In this document: piece after piece, positions 6,716 through 17,100 of the stretch
Layout: the number at the start of each line of letters is the position of its first letter
How positions within the stretch are numbered: position 1 is the first letter of the stretch
DNA from: Clostridiales bacterium DTU089
GTDB taxonomy: Bacteria; Bacillota; Clostridia; Oscillospirales; Acutalibacteraceae
Assembly (NCBI GenBank): GCA_001513045.1
Contig: LFSB01000049.1
Span: forward strand, 1-42,070
Reading direction: 5' to 3'
DNA: 42,070 nucleotides
The notes under the pieces: model-generated
Seen by the model: the letters and a program-made list of their open reading frames with translations, nothing else
What the model was told of the DNA's origin: nothing
Database searches by the model: none
Position numbers and translations under genes: made by a program

Positions 6716-9700
6716 TTATTTGATACTATCCATTATACTGAGCAGTCTTTCGTAGCTGTCAATATGAGCATAGCGGACATTGCTCGTGGAAATCTCATTA
6801 AATAGCTTCGTTGCACAATCGAGCTTTGCTTTCTCGATAGGGCGCAGATTCAGACTTTCCATTGTGCCTTTGGTTTCTGCAATGAAATAGATATGCTTTA
6901 CGGTTCCTTCGTTAAAAGCAATCGCCCAGTCCGGAGAATAGTTACCGACCGGAGTAGGAATGTGAAAGCCTTTCGGCAGTTTTGCGTAAACACATACTTC
7001 CGCTGCGTGATCCAAATCTTCAGCGAAGCGACGCTCCACGCTCATTTCGGCAGTGCCATCAGTGAACACATAGTCCTGAATATGCTTTTCTGCCTTGAAT
7101 GCCTTGTCGATGCTCTGAGAAGTCTTTTCGGCAGTAAATATCGTGCTGTCGTATTCTCCTTCAATCTGGTCATAGGATATGTGTTCGACAATCATTGTGG
7201 CTTTCTGCTCGTTGATAAGCCGGATAACCTTGCTGATGAATTCTTCCGGGTTTGCCTTAAACATATAAAACTTGATAGGCTCAATCCCTTGCAAAATCGT
7301 TCCAACAGAACGCCTTGTCAGCTTTGTTCCTTCTGCAACCTTGCCGATAAGGTCATACTTAATCTGACTAACGCCTGCTTTTTTCAGCTTTTGAGAGCGT
7401 GTTTTGGCAGCCTTAAACGCTTCACCACGGTCTAATGCTCCGGTTTCCATTTCATCTTTCTGTTCACCCTGCGTTGTTACATAGGTAAGCTCAGACACAA
7501 ACAGCTCAGCATTTATGTGCGCAATGGCTTTAGAAATAAGTTCGCTGCTGTCAAAGGAAACAGTATAGGCATACTTGTGGTTGATGTACTTCCAAAGGGT
7601 CTGGAACTCTTTTTTGTAGAAGTTTTCGTTGAGGTCATTTCTCTCAATCTTAGTCTGCTTGCCGTCCTCAATCATTCTTTCAAGCGCAGACTCGTCAAAT
7701 ACAGACTGGATCAGAGTATGTATACCCTCGGACATCGGTTCAAGCTCTTTCGGAAGTGCCGCAAGGGTTTCCATTTCAAGGTCGGTGCGATACTTGTCGG
7801 TGATCTTGCGTTCTTCGTCTACATAGCCGTTAGCAATCAGGTAGAATTCAATCTTGTTGGCAGCCTTATCATCAATCATCGTAGGTTTGCCGTCCACCTT
7901 GACAAACTTACCTTTGAAGTAATCGCTGGAAGCAGTAGTCGGTCTGTCATAAAGGACTTTCTTAATATCCGACTGCAAATCGGTAACAAAGCCTTTGTAG
8001 CTTTCACTGGCGATAACCGTCAACTTGTTGATATTATGTACGCTCTCACCAACGGTTTCTGCATCCATACGGTTTCCGGCTTGATTGACACAAATACGCA
8101 GACCACGACCGACTTCCTGCCGTTTTTGTGTCGAGCTGTCGCTATGCTTCAAGGTGCAGATCTGGAACACATTCGGATTATCCCAACCTTCACGCAGTGC
8201 AGAGTGGGAGAAGATAAAACGAGTAGGCTCCTCAAAGGAAAGCAGGCGTTCCTTGTTCTTCAAAATTAGGTCATACGCAGAAATATCATCGGAAAATTCG
8301 CTGCCACGCTTGAGGGAACTGTTGACAGCGTGACCTTTCTTGTCGATGCTGAAATATCCTCTGTGTGTGTCTTCTACCGCAATATCTTTCAGATACTTTT
8401 GATATGGAGAATCAAACAGCGTGATCCGTTCATTTAGGGCAGACATATATTCTTCTTCAAAAATCCTGCCATACTCACCGAGAATCTCATTGCCGTCTTC
8501 ATCGTACTGGCGATATTTTGCAACCTCGTCGATAAAGAACAGTGACAGCGTCTTAATACCCATATTGAAAAGCTTTTCTTCTTTTTCAAAGTGGGAGGCA
8601 ATGGTTTCACGAATCTGAATGCGCCGCATATCGTCCTCGACTACATCGCCGACAACATCCCCCTGACGCACTACCATTCCGTTTGTAAAGGTTACCGTGC
8701 CACGCAAAGGCTCAATATCCGAGATTGTGAAGCCGTCTTTATACTGCTCCATCTCATTTGACTTGTAGAATAAATCGTCACCAACACCGAGGACAAAGGT
8801 TTTACGGGCGTGTCTGTCTGCCTGTTTTACCTCAATTTCCATTTTCGCCATCGGCGGCTTTTTTGAAGATAGGACGATGCTGTCAAGATAGAGGTACTGA
8901 TTGGTTCCGGTGAGGTTCTTTACTTCAAACCCCTTTACCTCGATCTTCTTTACAAGCTTCTTGTTGAAAGCATCCAGTGCATCAAGCACATACACAAGGT
9001 TGTGCTGCTTCTTGTGTGTAGCCGAGTAGTTCATACTGAAAAGAGGATTGAAACGCTTCAATGCCTTTTGCGTTGCGGAATCCTCGTTACCCATTTTTTG
9101 CGGCTCGTCCAAAATCAAAATGGGACGGTTTGCGGCGATCACATCAATGGGCTTTCGAGAGCCAAACTCATCACGCTTGGAATAAATAATACGGGCTTCT
9201 TTGGACTTGCCGTCTTCTTTCATAGAGGAAGCAAACGCCTGCGTGTTGATAATCATTACATTGATGCCGCTGCTGCTTGAAAAGCTGTCCAGTTGATTCA
9301 GGTTAGAGCTGTTGTAGATGAAGAAGCGGGCTTTCTTGCCGTAATGCTCCATAAAATGATCCTGCATAATCTCAAAGGACTTTTTCACGCCCTCACGGAT
9401 GGCAATGCTCGGAACGACAACAATAAACTTACTCCAACCGTAACGCTTATTCAGTTCAAACATCGTTTTGATATAGACATAGGTTTTGCCTGTACCTGTT
9501 TCCATCTCAATATCAAGAGAACATCTGCCCTGATCTTTGATAAGGCTGTCTGAAGTCTTGATGTTGTTCTCCGACTGAATTTGCCGGATATTATCCAGAA
9601 GCTGGTCATCGGACAGCTCAATCACTTCATTTTTATATCCTGTTTCGGATAGTAAGTCTGCATCATCATCGTCCGTTTTTAAGGTGATTTGAGTATATGT

Positions 9701-9829
9701 ATCCGGAGCAGTTTTGCCGAGGTCACGGATATAGCTTGTTCTGTCATAATGAGGTTGTCCATTGAACACTCGAACAATGGACTCAACCGCATCTGTCTGA
9801 TAAGGTTGTATCTTAAAGTTAAACTTCAT
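6716..9829 (-). CDS. res: Type III restriction enzyme Res subunit (helicase-nuclease)
   Basis: At 1037 residues this matches the usual Res length. It has Walker A (METGTGKTYVY, about 109-119), the DEAD-type box LILDEPQKMG, SAT-like motif III (MNYSATHKK), and helicase C-terminal motifs ending in QKRQEVGRGLRI. Near the C-terminus a PD-(D/E)XK nuclease reads YSPDWAI followed by FIAETKG. Type III Res uses ATP to signal along DNA between two head-to-head unmethylated sites and cuts 25-27 bp away, in complex with Mod. The start lies three bases beyond the mod stop-codon start (TAA, one base, ATG), so expression is coupled to mod. All motifs look intact. Confidence 0.95.
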   Translation of the reverse strand: MKFNFKIQPYQTDAVESIVRVFNGQPHYDRTSYIRDLGKTAPDTYTQITLKTDDDDADLLSETGYKNEVIELSDDQLLDNIRQIQSENNIKTSDSLIKDQGRCSLDIEMETGTGKTYVYIKTMFELNKRYGWSKFIVVVPSIAIREGVKKSFEIMQDHFMEHYGKKARFFIYNSSNLNQLDSFSSSSGINVMIINTQAFASSMKEDGKSKEARIIYSKRDEFGSRKPIDVIAANRPILILDEPQKMGNEDSATQKALKRFNPLFSMNYSATHKKQHNLVYVLDALDAFNKKLVKKIEVKGFEVKNLTGTNQYLYLDSIVLSSKKPPMAKMEIEVKQADRHARKTFVLGVGDDLFYKSNEMEQYKDGFTISDIEPLRGTVTFTNGMVVRQGDVVGDVVEDDMRRIQIRETIASHFEKEEKLFNMGIKTLSLFFIDEVAKYRQYDEDGNEILGEYGRIFEEEYMSALNERITLFDSPYQKYLKDIAVEDTHRGYFSIDKKGHAVNSSLKRGSEFSDDISAYDLILKNKERLLSFEEPTRFIFSHSALREGWDNPNVFQICTLKHSDSSTQKRQEVGRGLRICVNQAGNRMDAETVGESVHNINKLTVIASESYKGFVTDLQSDIKKVLYDRPTTASSDYFKGKFVKVDGKPTMIDDKAANKIEFYLIANGYVDEERKITDKYRTDLEMETLAALPKELEPMSEGIHTLIQSVFDESALERMIEDGKQTKIERNDLNENFYKKEFQTLWKYINHKYAYTVSFDSSELISKAIAHINAELFVSELTYVTTQGEQKDEMETGALDRGEAFKAAKTRSQKLKKAGVSQIKYDLIGKVAEGTKLTRRSVGTILQGIEPIKFYMFKANPEEFISKVIRLINEQKATMIVEHISYDQIEGEYDSTIFTAEKTSQSIDKAFKAEKHIQDYVFTDGTAEMSVERRFAEDLDHAAEVCVYAKLPKGFHIPTPVGNYSPDWAIAFNEGTVKHIYFIAETKGTMESLNLRPIEKAKLDCATKLFNEISTSNVRYAHIDSYERLLSIMDSIK

Positions 9830-9830
9830 A

Positions 9831-11774
9831 TTACAGTACCTTCCTTACTGTGGTTGGACTGATGGCTGCAAAAATCTGGTCGAAGTTGGTCATTACGCTG
9901 TCGGTTGCCATACCGCTGTCACGGAACACAGCATAGTACGGCTGTTTCTCTGCGATTGCCCTGACTACTTCATCGGAAATATCCGCATCAAAGCAGGCAT
10001 AAAGGAACCCATCGGCAACATTGAACACACGCTTGCCGCAGATTTCTGTTTCTTCAATTTTGGATGACAGCAGCACACCAAGGTCGAGCATCACTTGAAA
10101 AAGCAAATCTTCCGGCGTTCTGTCTTCCTTGATATTATCAGAAAGCGAGCCGAACAAGTCCTGCTCATATTCGTCAGGATTATAGTAAACATCTTTCATA
10201 TTGGAGGTGTCGCATTTTAGGACACGGAAACCGACATCTAATGAGGAATTAGTAGTGAGAAGTGAGGAATTATCATTACTCATTTCTAATTGCTCATTTC
10301 TAATCTTTGCTCCTGCTCGGCGAATACGCTCTTTCGCTACTTCTGTAAGTAAATGTGGTTTATTCATTTTATCGCACAGTGCTATGGCATTTTTGAGCAC
10401 CGTCTTTTTATCATTTGACGCATTTTTTAAGTTTTCATCAAGATCTTCTGGAAGTTGAACCATTACAAATTTTCTGTGGTTGTTTTCAACTGCATTTGTT
10501 TGAATAACTGCATCAGCAGTCGTAGATGAACCACTAAAAAAGTCGAGTACAATTGCATTTTCGCTGTCTGGAATGAGGCTGAGAATATAAGAGAGAAGTC
10601 GGACAGGCTTCGGTGTATCAAACACATCCTCTGGCAGAAGCTTTAGTAATTCATATTTTGCTTGGCGATTATGCCCTGTTTTATCGAGATCAATCCAAAG
10701 ATTAGACGGAGTCAGTCCTTCCATATCGCAAAGATATGTTCTTCTTCTGATATTTGTACCATCGTTAGTAAATCTAATCTCTCCTGAATCGAGTTTCTCT
10801 TGAAGAGTCTCTTTTGACCATCTCCATCCATTTTTAGGCGGATGAATTGTTATGCCGTTCGGGGATACGATGTCATAGATTAAGTTTTCACGGTAATTTG
10901 GAGAATTTAATGGGTTCCCATCAAAATATGCACCCTTAGGGTCGTTATCAGGATTCTTAAAGTGCTTCCTTTTGTCTGGATCATTTGCTTTTTCTGGTTG
11001 CCAAAGTGGGTCTTTTGAATATATGAGAGTGGAGTTATAGTCGTTAGAAAACTGCTTTGCATCATTATTACTATTGTCTGATGACCTCCATATTGCATCG
11101 GTAATAAAACAACTTTCTCCGAAAATCTCGTTGCATATCTTTCGCAGATTTGCACTCTCCCTGTTATCAATACTTATGAAAATTACTCCGTCATTTGCTA
11201 AAAGATTTTTACATACTTTTAACCTTGAATAAATCATATTCAGCCAGTCAGTGTGAAAACGACCGTTACTCTCCGGATTAAGGACTAATCGGTTTCCATC
11301 GTCGTCATATTGACCGCTTTCAAAAAGATATTCATCAGTTGATTGAGCAAAATTATCGTTATATACAAAATCCTTCCCGGTATTGTAAGGAGGGTCAATA
11401 TAAATCAACTTGATTTTGCCAAGATAGGTTTCCTGAAGAAGTTTCAGTACTTCAAGATTATCGCCCTCGATATAGAGGTTTTCAGTGTTGTCAAAGTCCA
11501 CGCTCTCCTCACGACAGGGACGAAGTGTTTTATTGATCGGTGCATTGGCTGTCAGGATTGCCTGCCTTTTATCAGGCCAAGTAAACTGGTAGCGTTCCTC
11601 TTTGCCGTCAACAACCTTGCAGGAAATCTCCTGCATCAGCACATCTTTGTCAATTGCACGGACAACCTCACCGTTTTCATCAATGCTCTCGGTCACGGCA
11701 TTAGGGAACATAGCCGCCAGTTTTTCAAAATTCTCATTCGCCTTATTCGGCGTCTGCATCTTTAGTTTATCCAT
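9831..11774 (-). CDS. mod: Type III restriction-modification DNA methyltransferase (Mod)
   Basis: A 647-residue adenine methyltransferase of the beta class: catalytic motif IV DPPY at 127-130 (IDPPYNTGKDF) precedes the AdoMet motif I DFFSGSS at 411-417. The region between them is the variable target-recognition part that sets the sequence recognised. Mod methylates one strand of an asymmetric site and is needed by Res for cutting. The ATG overlaps the stop of the upstream DUF4365-like gene (TAATG), and the stop abuts res. Residues about 492-511 (NEQLEMSNDNSSLLTTNSSL) come from a short inserted palindromic repeat in frame, between the motif I domain and the conserved LDVGFRVLK block. Confidence 0.93.
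   Translation of the reverse strand: MDKLKMQTPNKANENFEKLAAMFPNAVTESIDENGEVVRAIDKDVLMQEISCKVVDGKEERYQFTWPDKRQAILTANAPINKTLRPCREESVDFDNTENLYIEGDNLEVLKLLQETYLGKIKLIYIDPPYNTGKDFVYNDNFAQSTDEYLFESGQYDDDGNRLVLNPESNGRFHTDWLNMIYSRLKVCKNLLANDGVIFISIDNRESANLRKICNEIFGESCFITDAIWRSSDNSNNDAKQFSNDYNSTLIYSKDPLWQPEKANDPDKRKHFKNPDNDPKGAYFDGNPLNSPNYRENLIYDIVSPNGITIHPPKNGWRWSKETLQEKLDSGEIRFTNDGTNIRRRTYLCDMEGLTPSNLWIDLDKTGHNRQAKYELLKLLPEDVFDTPKPVRLLSYILSLIPDSENAIVLDFFSGSSTTADAVIQTNAVENNHRKFVMVQLPEDLDENLKNASNDKKTVLKNAIALCDKMNKPHLLTEVAKERIRRAGAKIRNEQLEMSNDNSSLLTTNSSLDVGFRVLKCDTSNMKDVYYNPDEYEQDLFGSLSDNIKEDRTPEDLLFQVMLDLGVLLSSKIEETEICGKRVFNVADGFLYACFDADISDEVVRAIAEKQPYYAVFRDSGMATDSVMTNFDQIFAAISPTTVRKVL
10241..10304. 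repeat. Palindromic short repeat inserted in frame in mod
   Basis: This A/T-rich stretch is built of variants of AATGAG-N-AATTAG read in both orientations: GAGGAATTAGTAGTGAGAAG on the left, and ATTAGAAATGAG repeated on the opposite strand on the right. It forms an imperfect long hairpin, differs in composition from the flanking coding sequence, and replaces the normal variable linker. It resembles mobile palindromic mini-repeats seen scattered in bacterial genomes. Confidence 0.6.
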
Positions 11775-13585
11775 TATTGTTTTTCCTCCTCGGCGTTAGC
11801 CCAAAAATGATATATCGGGTAAGTCTTAAAATTTTCCTGTTGTTCTGGTGTTAGTTTTGAAAAGTGCATTTCCGCAGCAGGTTGTTGGTCAAGCAACAAG
11901 TATGCACCAACTAAAGTCTCTTCATTTGTTGCATTACTTTCCACAATACTGTACAACTCTGCAAGTTCAGTGATAATGAGCTTTCTTTCCCGTTTTACCG
12001 TCTGAAGATGATTCAACTCTTTGACAGTATACGGAAGTTCTTCTTCTGAAGAAGTCATTATCCACTCATCAAATTGTTTGGCAGCATTTAGGATTTCAGT
12101 TCTTTTACCTTCTGATTTATCAAATGCACAAAGCAGGTCAAGCATAAACCAATTTGCCCTGTTAAAAGTGTCATAATGTTTCTCGCACTTTTCGAATGAC
12201 GGCTCAAAAATATCGAATCTGATATTGCTTAGTGTTAGAAAATCATCAGTATGCAAAATAGAAAATTGTGAAACCGGGAGCTTCTCTCCGTCTTTCCCAT
12301 CATAAGCAACAGACATTTCAATCTTGAAAAAATCCAACATTTCATAGATAGTCCCACCCTCGGTAGTTGGTTTCATATATAGAGCAAAGCTTAATTCACC
12401 AACCGGCAGTTTAATTATTGGAGGCAAGCCAGCCTTTAGATTGCCAACAGGTTCTTTATCAACAAAAGCAGTAACCAAACGATTCAAATTTCTGAAGTCC
12501 TCGTTTGACAATTTGCTGAAATCAATATCTTTATCGCAGTTAAGCAAGTCAAGGGTAGTCACTACTCTTTTGGCATAGGATAAATGCTCGGATTCCTTTG
12601 CGCAATCAAAGTTGGAATAGTCAGCATTTTCCTTATCAAATGGCATTCTAATACCATTCAAATTGAAGTAACCGTTTTCAATATAGGAAAGCATAAAGTC
12701 AAGATCTTTCGCTAAAACCCGAGCATTATTGGAATTCTTGTATTTTATGCTGCAAGGCTTTTGTGCTTCTGTAAAGCTTATAGAAAAGCTGTTGCCAATC
12801 TGATAAACTGTTTTTTCTTGGGATTTAATCAATGATGCTTTCGTATAATAAATTTTATCTCCTATTGAAATATCAGTGTCAAGTGTTTCTTTCGTTGTCA
12901 GGCTCTGCGGAAGAATCTCCATCGGCTGGGGTATTGGGCTACCTTTAATTTTTGCGTATAGATACACATCATTTGTTATCAAAGCTCGCTGCAAATCATC
13001 CTTGATACCCACACCCGAAATCGGGACAGAAATACCTTCAAGCAATCCTTGCTTTTCCAGTTCCTCAAAAGACAGAAGTTTGGCATCTGTAAAGCTTGAC
13101 TGCATTTGACAGTTGCGCAAACAGTTAAAGAAAATTGTGGACTTCTTATTATTGTCTATCGGAAATTCTTTTAATGTAATCGTCTTTGTTTTTTGTCCCT
13201 TTGTTGATCCAAGAAGCAATCGAAGTCTTATAGGAGGCAACTCCATATAGTATATCTTCTTGCAAAGCCCACCGTTACCAATGTAGACGACAAATAAGAT
13301 TGAACCTCCGTCGTAAAGGTAGTTTCGTAAATCACTTGTTGACATCGAGAAAGTAATGCTATCTTTTGATAAGTCATCACATTCTTTCCCTTTTACTTGA
13401 ACTGGAATTCGACCTTTTAAGTTGTCTTTTTTGTGATTCTTGCTTTCATAGATATAAACATTCCCATCCCAAGAGGGTTCCTTATCATTATCTGCAATAA
13501 ATGGGTCTAAAAAATCTGTTAATGACAAACTATCCCGTACTGCATTTACAGAAAATGTCTCAATTTGCTTTGTGCTTAGACTCAT
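11774..13585 (-). CDS. DUF4365-like putative nuclease-domain protein in the type III R-M operon
   Basis: The 603-residue product begins with a domain resembling DUF4365: acidic PSWDGNVYIYES (about residues 37-48) is followed by RIPVQVKGK (about 59-67), a D...QxK arrangement as in PD-(D/E)XK-related nucleases. The remaining roughly 450 residues have no motif I can name. It lies between the DUF4391 gene, whose TAA is adjacent to this ATG, and mod, where TAATG overlaps. It is therefore firmly within the operon and probably works with it. Classical type III systems have only mod and res, so this is an accessory subunit. Nuclease activity is inferred from the motif alone. Confidence 0.7.
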   Translation of the reverse strand: MSLSTKQIETFSVNAVRDSLSLTDFLDPFIADNDKEPSWDGNVYIYESKNHKKDNLKGRIPVQVKGKECDDLSKDSITFSMSTSDLRNYLYDGGSILFVVYIGNGGLCKKIYYMELPPIRLRLLLGSTKGQKTKTITLKEFPIDNNKKSTIFFNCLRNCQMQSSFTDAKLLSFEELEKQGLLEGISVPISGVGIKDDLQRALITNDVYLYAKIKGSPIPQPMEILPQSLTTKETLDTDISIGDKIYYTKASLIKSQEKTVYQIGNSFSISFTEAQKPCSIKYKNSNNARVLAKDLDFMLSYIENGYFNLNGIRMPFDKENADYSNFDCAKESEHLSYAKRVVTTLDLLNCDKDIDFSKLSNEDFRNLNRLVTAFVDKEPVGNLKAGLPPIIKLPVGELSFALYMKPTTEGGTIYEMLDFFKIEMSVAYDGKDGEKLPVSQFSILHTDDFLTLSNIRFDIFEPSFEKCEKHYDTFNRANWFMLDLLCAFDKSEGKRTEILNAAKQFDEWIMTSSEEELPYTVKELNHLQTVKRERKLIITELAELYSIVESNATNEETLVGAYLLLDQQPAAEMHFSKLTPEQQENFKTYPIYHFWANAEEEKQ

Positions 13586-14182
13586 TTATTCACCCTCCTT
13601 TAATTTTCTTATTCTCTGAACTAACTCAAACTTCTTTCTCGGATTACTTTCTTTCCGGGCTTGAGCTTCAAGCTGTTCTATCTGTTTCAAAATCTTCTGT
13701 CGTTCTTCATCCTGCCTAATCTGTTCAGCAAGGGTGTTTCCATCCGCAATCTCAACATTGCCAATTTGAATCAGAATGTTCTCCCAAATCACATCCAGAT
13801 TCAAGCCTTCAAGACTAACCGAGAGAGCATCAAGATCAGACCAATCGGTTTGAAGCAGCTTTGTATGAAAAGCAACAAGCTTGGCTTTACCGTTGTACTC
13901 CAGTATCATCAACATATTCTGCTTCACAAGTTTGGTAAGTAAAACGATATTCTTCTCGTCATACTTCTCTTGTTTCAGTGATACAAGAGCCACGCAAAAT
14001 GATTTGACATTTTCTCCGGCAGTAATTGCAACATTTGTGGGAGCAACCATATTGACGATGGTTACACGCTTTATGTCGGCATCCAGCTTTGCTTTTGCAG
14101 CGGTGTTCAGTTCGTTCTTTGCATAGATAACCTTTTTGGGGATTATCTGCTGACATTCAGTTGATTTGGGTAAGCCAAGCAT
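13586..14182 (-). CDS. DUF4391 protein
   Basis: A 198-residue protein starting MLGLPKSTECQQIIPKKVIY, typical of DUF4391, with a strongly charged helical C-terminus (about 150-198) that looks like a coiled coil. DUF4391 genes commonly sit between a SNF2-type helicase and type III mod/res genes, which is exactly the order here. Its molecular role is unknown; it may bridge the helicase and the methyltransferase. GGAGGGTG near its stop serves the next gene. It lies 12 bases downstream of the helicase gene. Confidence 0.8.
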   Translation of the reverse strand: MLGLPKSTECQQIIPKKVIYAKNELNTAAKAKLDADIKRVTIVNMVAPTNVAITAGENVKSFCVALVSLKQEKYDEKNIVLLTKLVKQNMLMILEYNGKAKLVAFHTKLLQTDWSDLDALSVSLEGLNLDVIWENILIQIGNVEIADGNTLAEQIRQDEERQKILKQIEQLEAQARKESNPRKKFELVQRIRKLKEGE

Positions 14183-14194
14183 CGCATTTTCTCC

Positions 14195-17100
14195 TTATCT
14201 GACTACAAGGAAGCATATCAGCTCAAAGTCATCCAGACCTTTGATGCTTTTCTTTGTAAAGTCTATTTGCACTCCGTCAAGGAAGCTTTCAATGTCACTT
14301 TGTTCTTTCACTTCAATAATGGAAGATATGGCGTCGCCAAGCAGAGAGGAAAGCTCGCTCATATCTCTGCCGTCTTTGGTTTCATCGTTGAACGGATGAT
14401 ACAGCGCCGGAATCGGTTCTGATTTTCCTTTGCAGAGGAAACGCATTTTATCGAGCATATCTTTCGGAGAGAGGTGGTCGCAGATAACCTCGCCGTCATT
14501 ACTGATATAGACCATATAGAACGGATGGAGACGGTTTTGATTATCAATGTTTACACTCTCTGTGAGGTTCTTCATTACATAGATAACTCCGGCTGGCGTT
14601 TCAGCGGTAGCAGCAGCTACGGCGTGAAGCCCCATCGGGGAACGCTCAATGTCCGGGTGCGATTTTACATAGTCCAACAGATCAAGCCGGAACTCATTCA
14701 ACCCCAAGTCCATAATGGATATACCGCTTGTCATATCTTCAATGTCAACGACTTCCTCCTGCAATCTCTTGAGCTGAGATTTACGGTATTCGAGGTCGTT
14801 CTTTTCTTCGTCCGATAGAAGATTATCATCGCCCGTGGCGGTCATATCGACAATCTTCATTCGTGTTTCAACCTTTGATTTCAGGTTGATGTACTCGTCC
14901 AGCGTGATATTCGGCCAAAAGTTCACAAGCTGAATATCCGTGTTTTTGCTTCCGATACGGTCAATTCGTCCGAAACGCTGAATAATGCGAACAGGGTTCC
15001 AATGAATATCGTAGTTAATCAGATAGTCGCAGTCCTGCAAGTTCTGACCTTCTGATATACAGTCGGTAGCAATCAGCACATCAATGGATGTCTTGTCATT
15101 CGGCATCAACAGTGCTTTGTCTTTTGACAGCGGAGAAAAGCAAGTAAGCACGGTATTCAGGTCGGCTTTGAGCTTTGGTACGGTGGTTCTGCCTTCAATA
15201 GAGCCTGTAACTACTGCTGTATCAAGTCCGAATTTCTTTTTCATATAAGTGCTGACATTATCGTAGAGATACATTGCCGTATCTGCAAAAGCGGTGAAGA
15301 TAATGACCTTTTTGTTCCCGGGGTTAATAGGATGTTCCATCTTGTCTTTGAGTACGGCGAACAGCTTCTGAAGCTTGCTATCGTGTTCGGGCGTAATATC
15401 CGCCACCATCAGCGTAAGCAGTTCAAGAACATCTTTATCTTTTGCAAGTTCACGACGCCAAGAGGTTCTGTCCATATCGGCAAGGTCAATCTGGATTTTC
15501 TTGCCTGCCGATTCAAAATCATCACTGTTTTGGTCGTCGAAATCATATTCGTCTGCATCTGAAATATCAGTCAAATTCAGTTTCTTTCCCTCTGTCGCTT
15601 CAAAGTCATCAATAGAAGCAATCGTGGTTTCTATCAACTCCATTATTCTTTTCAGCGTCAGGTTGAAAGAATAGACCGAGCTTTCCATACGCTTCATCAG
15701 GTTGATTGCCATTAAGCGCCGGATACCTTGCTCACGGTTTGCCTGAGTAAAGCCGACATTGACCTTTTCGTCGCCAAACAGTTCAGCATACTTCTCCATA
15801 CGACTTGGCAGGATATAATGCGACGGTCTGTATATATCAAGGTTTAGCTGCGAGAGCTGCTGGAATATCTCATTATAGTTTATGGCTTCCTTCAAATCCG
15901 TCAAAGGCGGACGGAACGAAAGCGGTTTTAGTCTGTTTGGAAAGCTGCCTATATCCGCAGTATCATAGTATTTCTCAATATGCTTTCTGGAACGGGCAAT
16001 CGTTACGCTGTCCAATACTTCAAAGAAATCAAAGTCGAGCCTTTTCAGAAGCTGGTCGGTGGTGCGCTGTTCCGGCTCCAGCTTGCTCCAAAATGTAAAT
16101 GCCTTTTGAGCATTTTTGAAAATATCATCAATGGAGCGTGTTGTCTTCAGCTTATCGTCTATTAGCGTACTGTCGCCCTCATACGCAAGCTGAAGCTGAT
16201 TTTTCAAATCATTAAAGCGGGTATTTACCGGAGTTGCCGAAAGCATCAGCACCTTCGTTTTTACACCCTTGCGGATAACCTTTTTCAATAGGGTTGCATA
16301 GCGGTTATCTTTCTCGTCTTCGTCTTTATCAAGCTTACCGCCATTACGGAAATTGTGGGATTCGTCGATTACAACAAGGTCATAGGTATCCCAACGCAGA
16401 CGGGATAGATCTGTTCCGTTTGAATTTCCACGCTCACGCCCAATGTCCGTATGGTAGAGAACTTTGTAGTTCAGTCTGTCCTCGGCAAGAGGGTTGTTAA
16501 TATAGTTATCACGGTATGTATTCCAGTTGTTTGACAGTTTTTTCGGGCAAAGAACAAGCACATTGCGGTTTCTTGATTCGTAATACTTGATGACCGCCAA
16601 AGCAGTAAATGTCTTACCAAGTCCGACTGAATCCGCAAGAATACATCCGTTGTATTTTTCAAGTTTATTGATGATAGCAAGAGCAGCATCCTTCTGGAAG
16701 TTGTAAAGCATATTCCATATTCTGCTGTCTTTGAAGCCTGTCGCTTCATTCGGAAGGGTATCTTCCGAAATATCTTCAAGAAATTCGCTGAAGATATTGT
16801 ATAGAGTTACGAAGTAGATAAACTCCGGAGAGTTCTCGTTATAGACCGCTGTGATGTTTTCAATCACTTGGTCGGTTACATCCTGAAATTGCTGTTTGTT
16901 ATTCCAAAGCTGGTCAAACAGATTCATATAGCTCATACTCATAGGGTATGGCAAACGCTGTGTGAAATTGTAGGCGTAGTTGCCCTTTTCGCAGCCGAGG
17001 TCAACCGTTGTAAATTCGTTTATCGGAGTATATGTAAACTGATTTTCTTCATCGCTGACATTGATGAAGCCCTGCATCAGTTGGTTGGTTGTGTTTGATT

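Noticed and set aside
7517-8269. Plus-strand frame of 250 codons opposite res
   Set aside because: It is opposite the well-supported Res motifs and has no ribosome site or known family.
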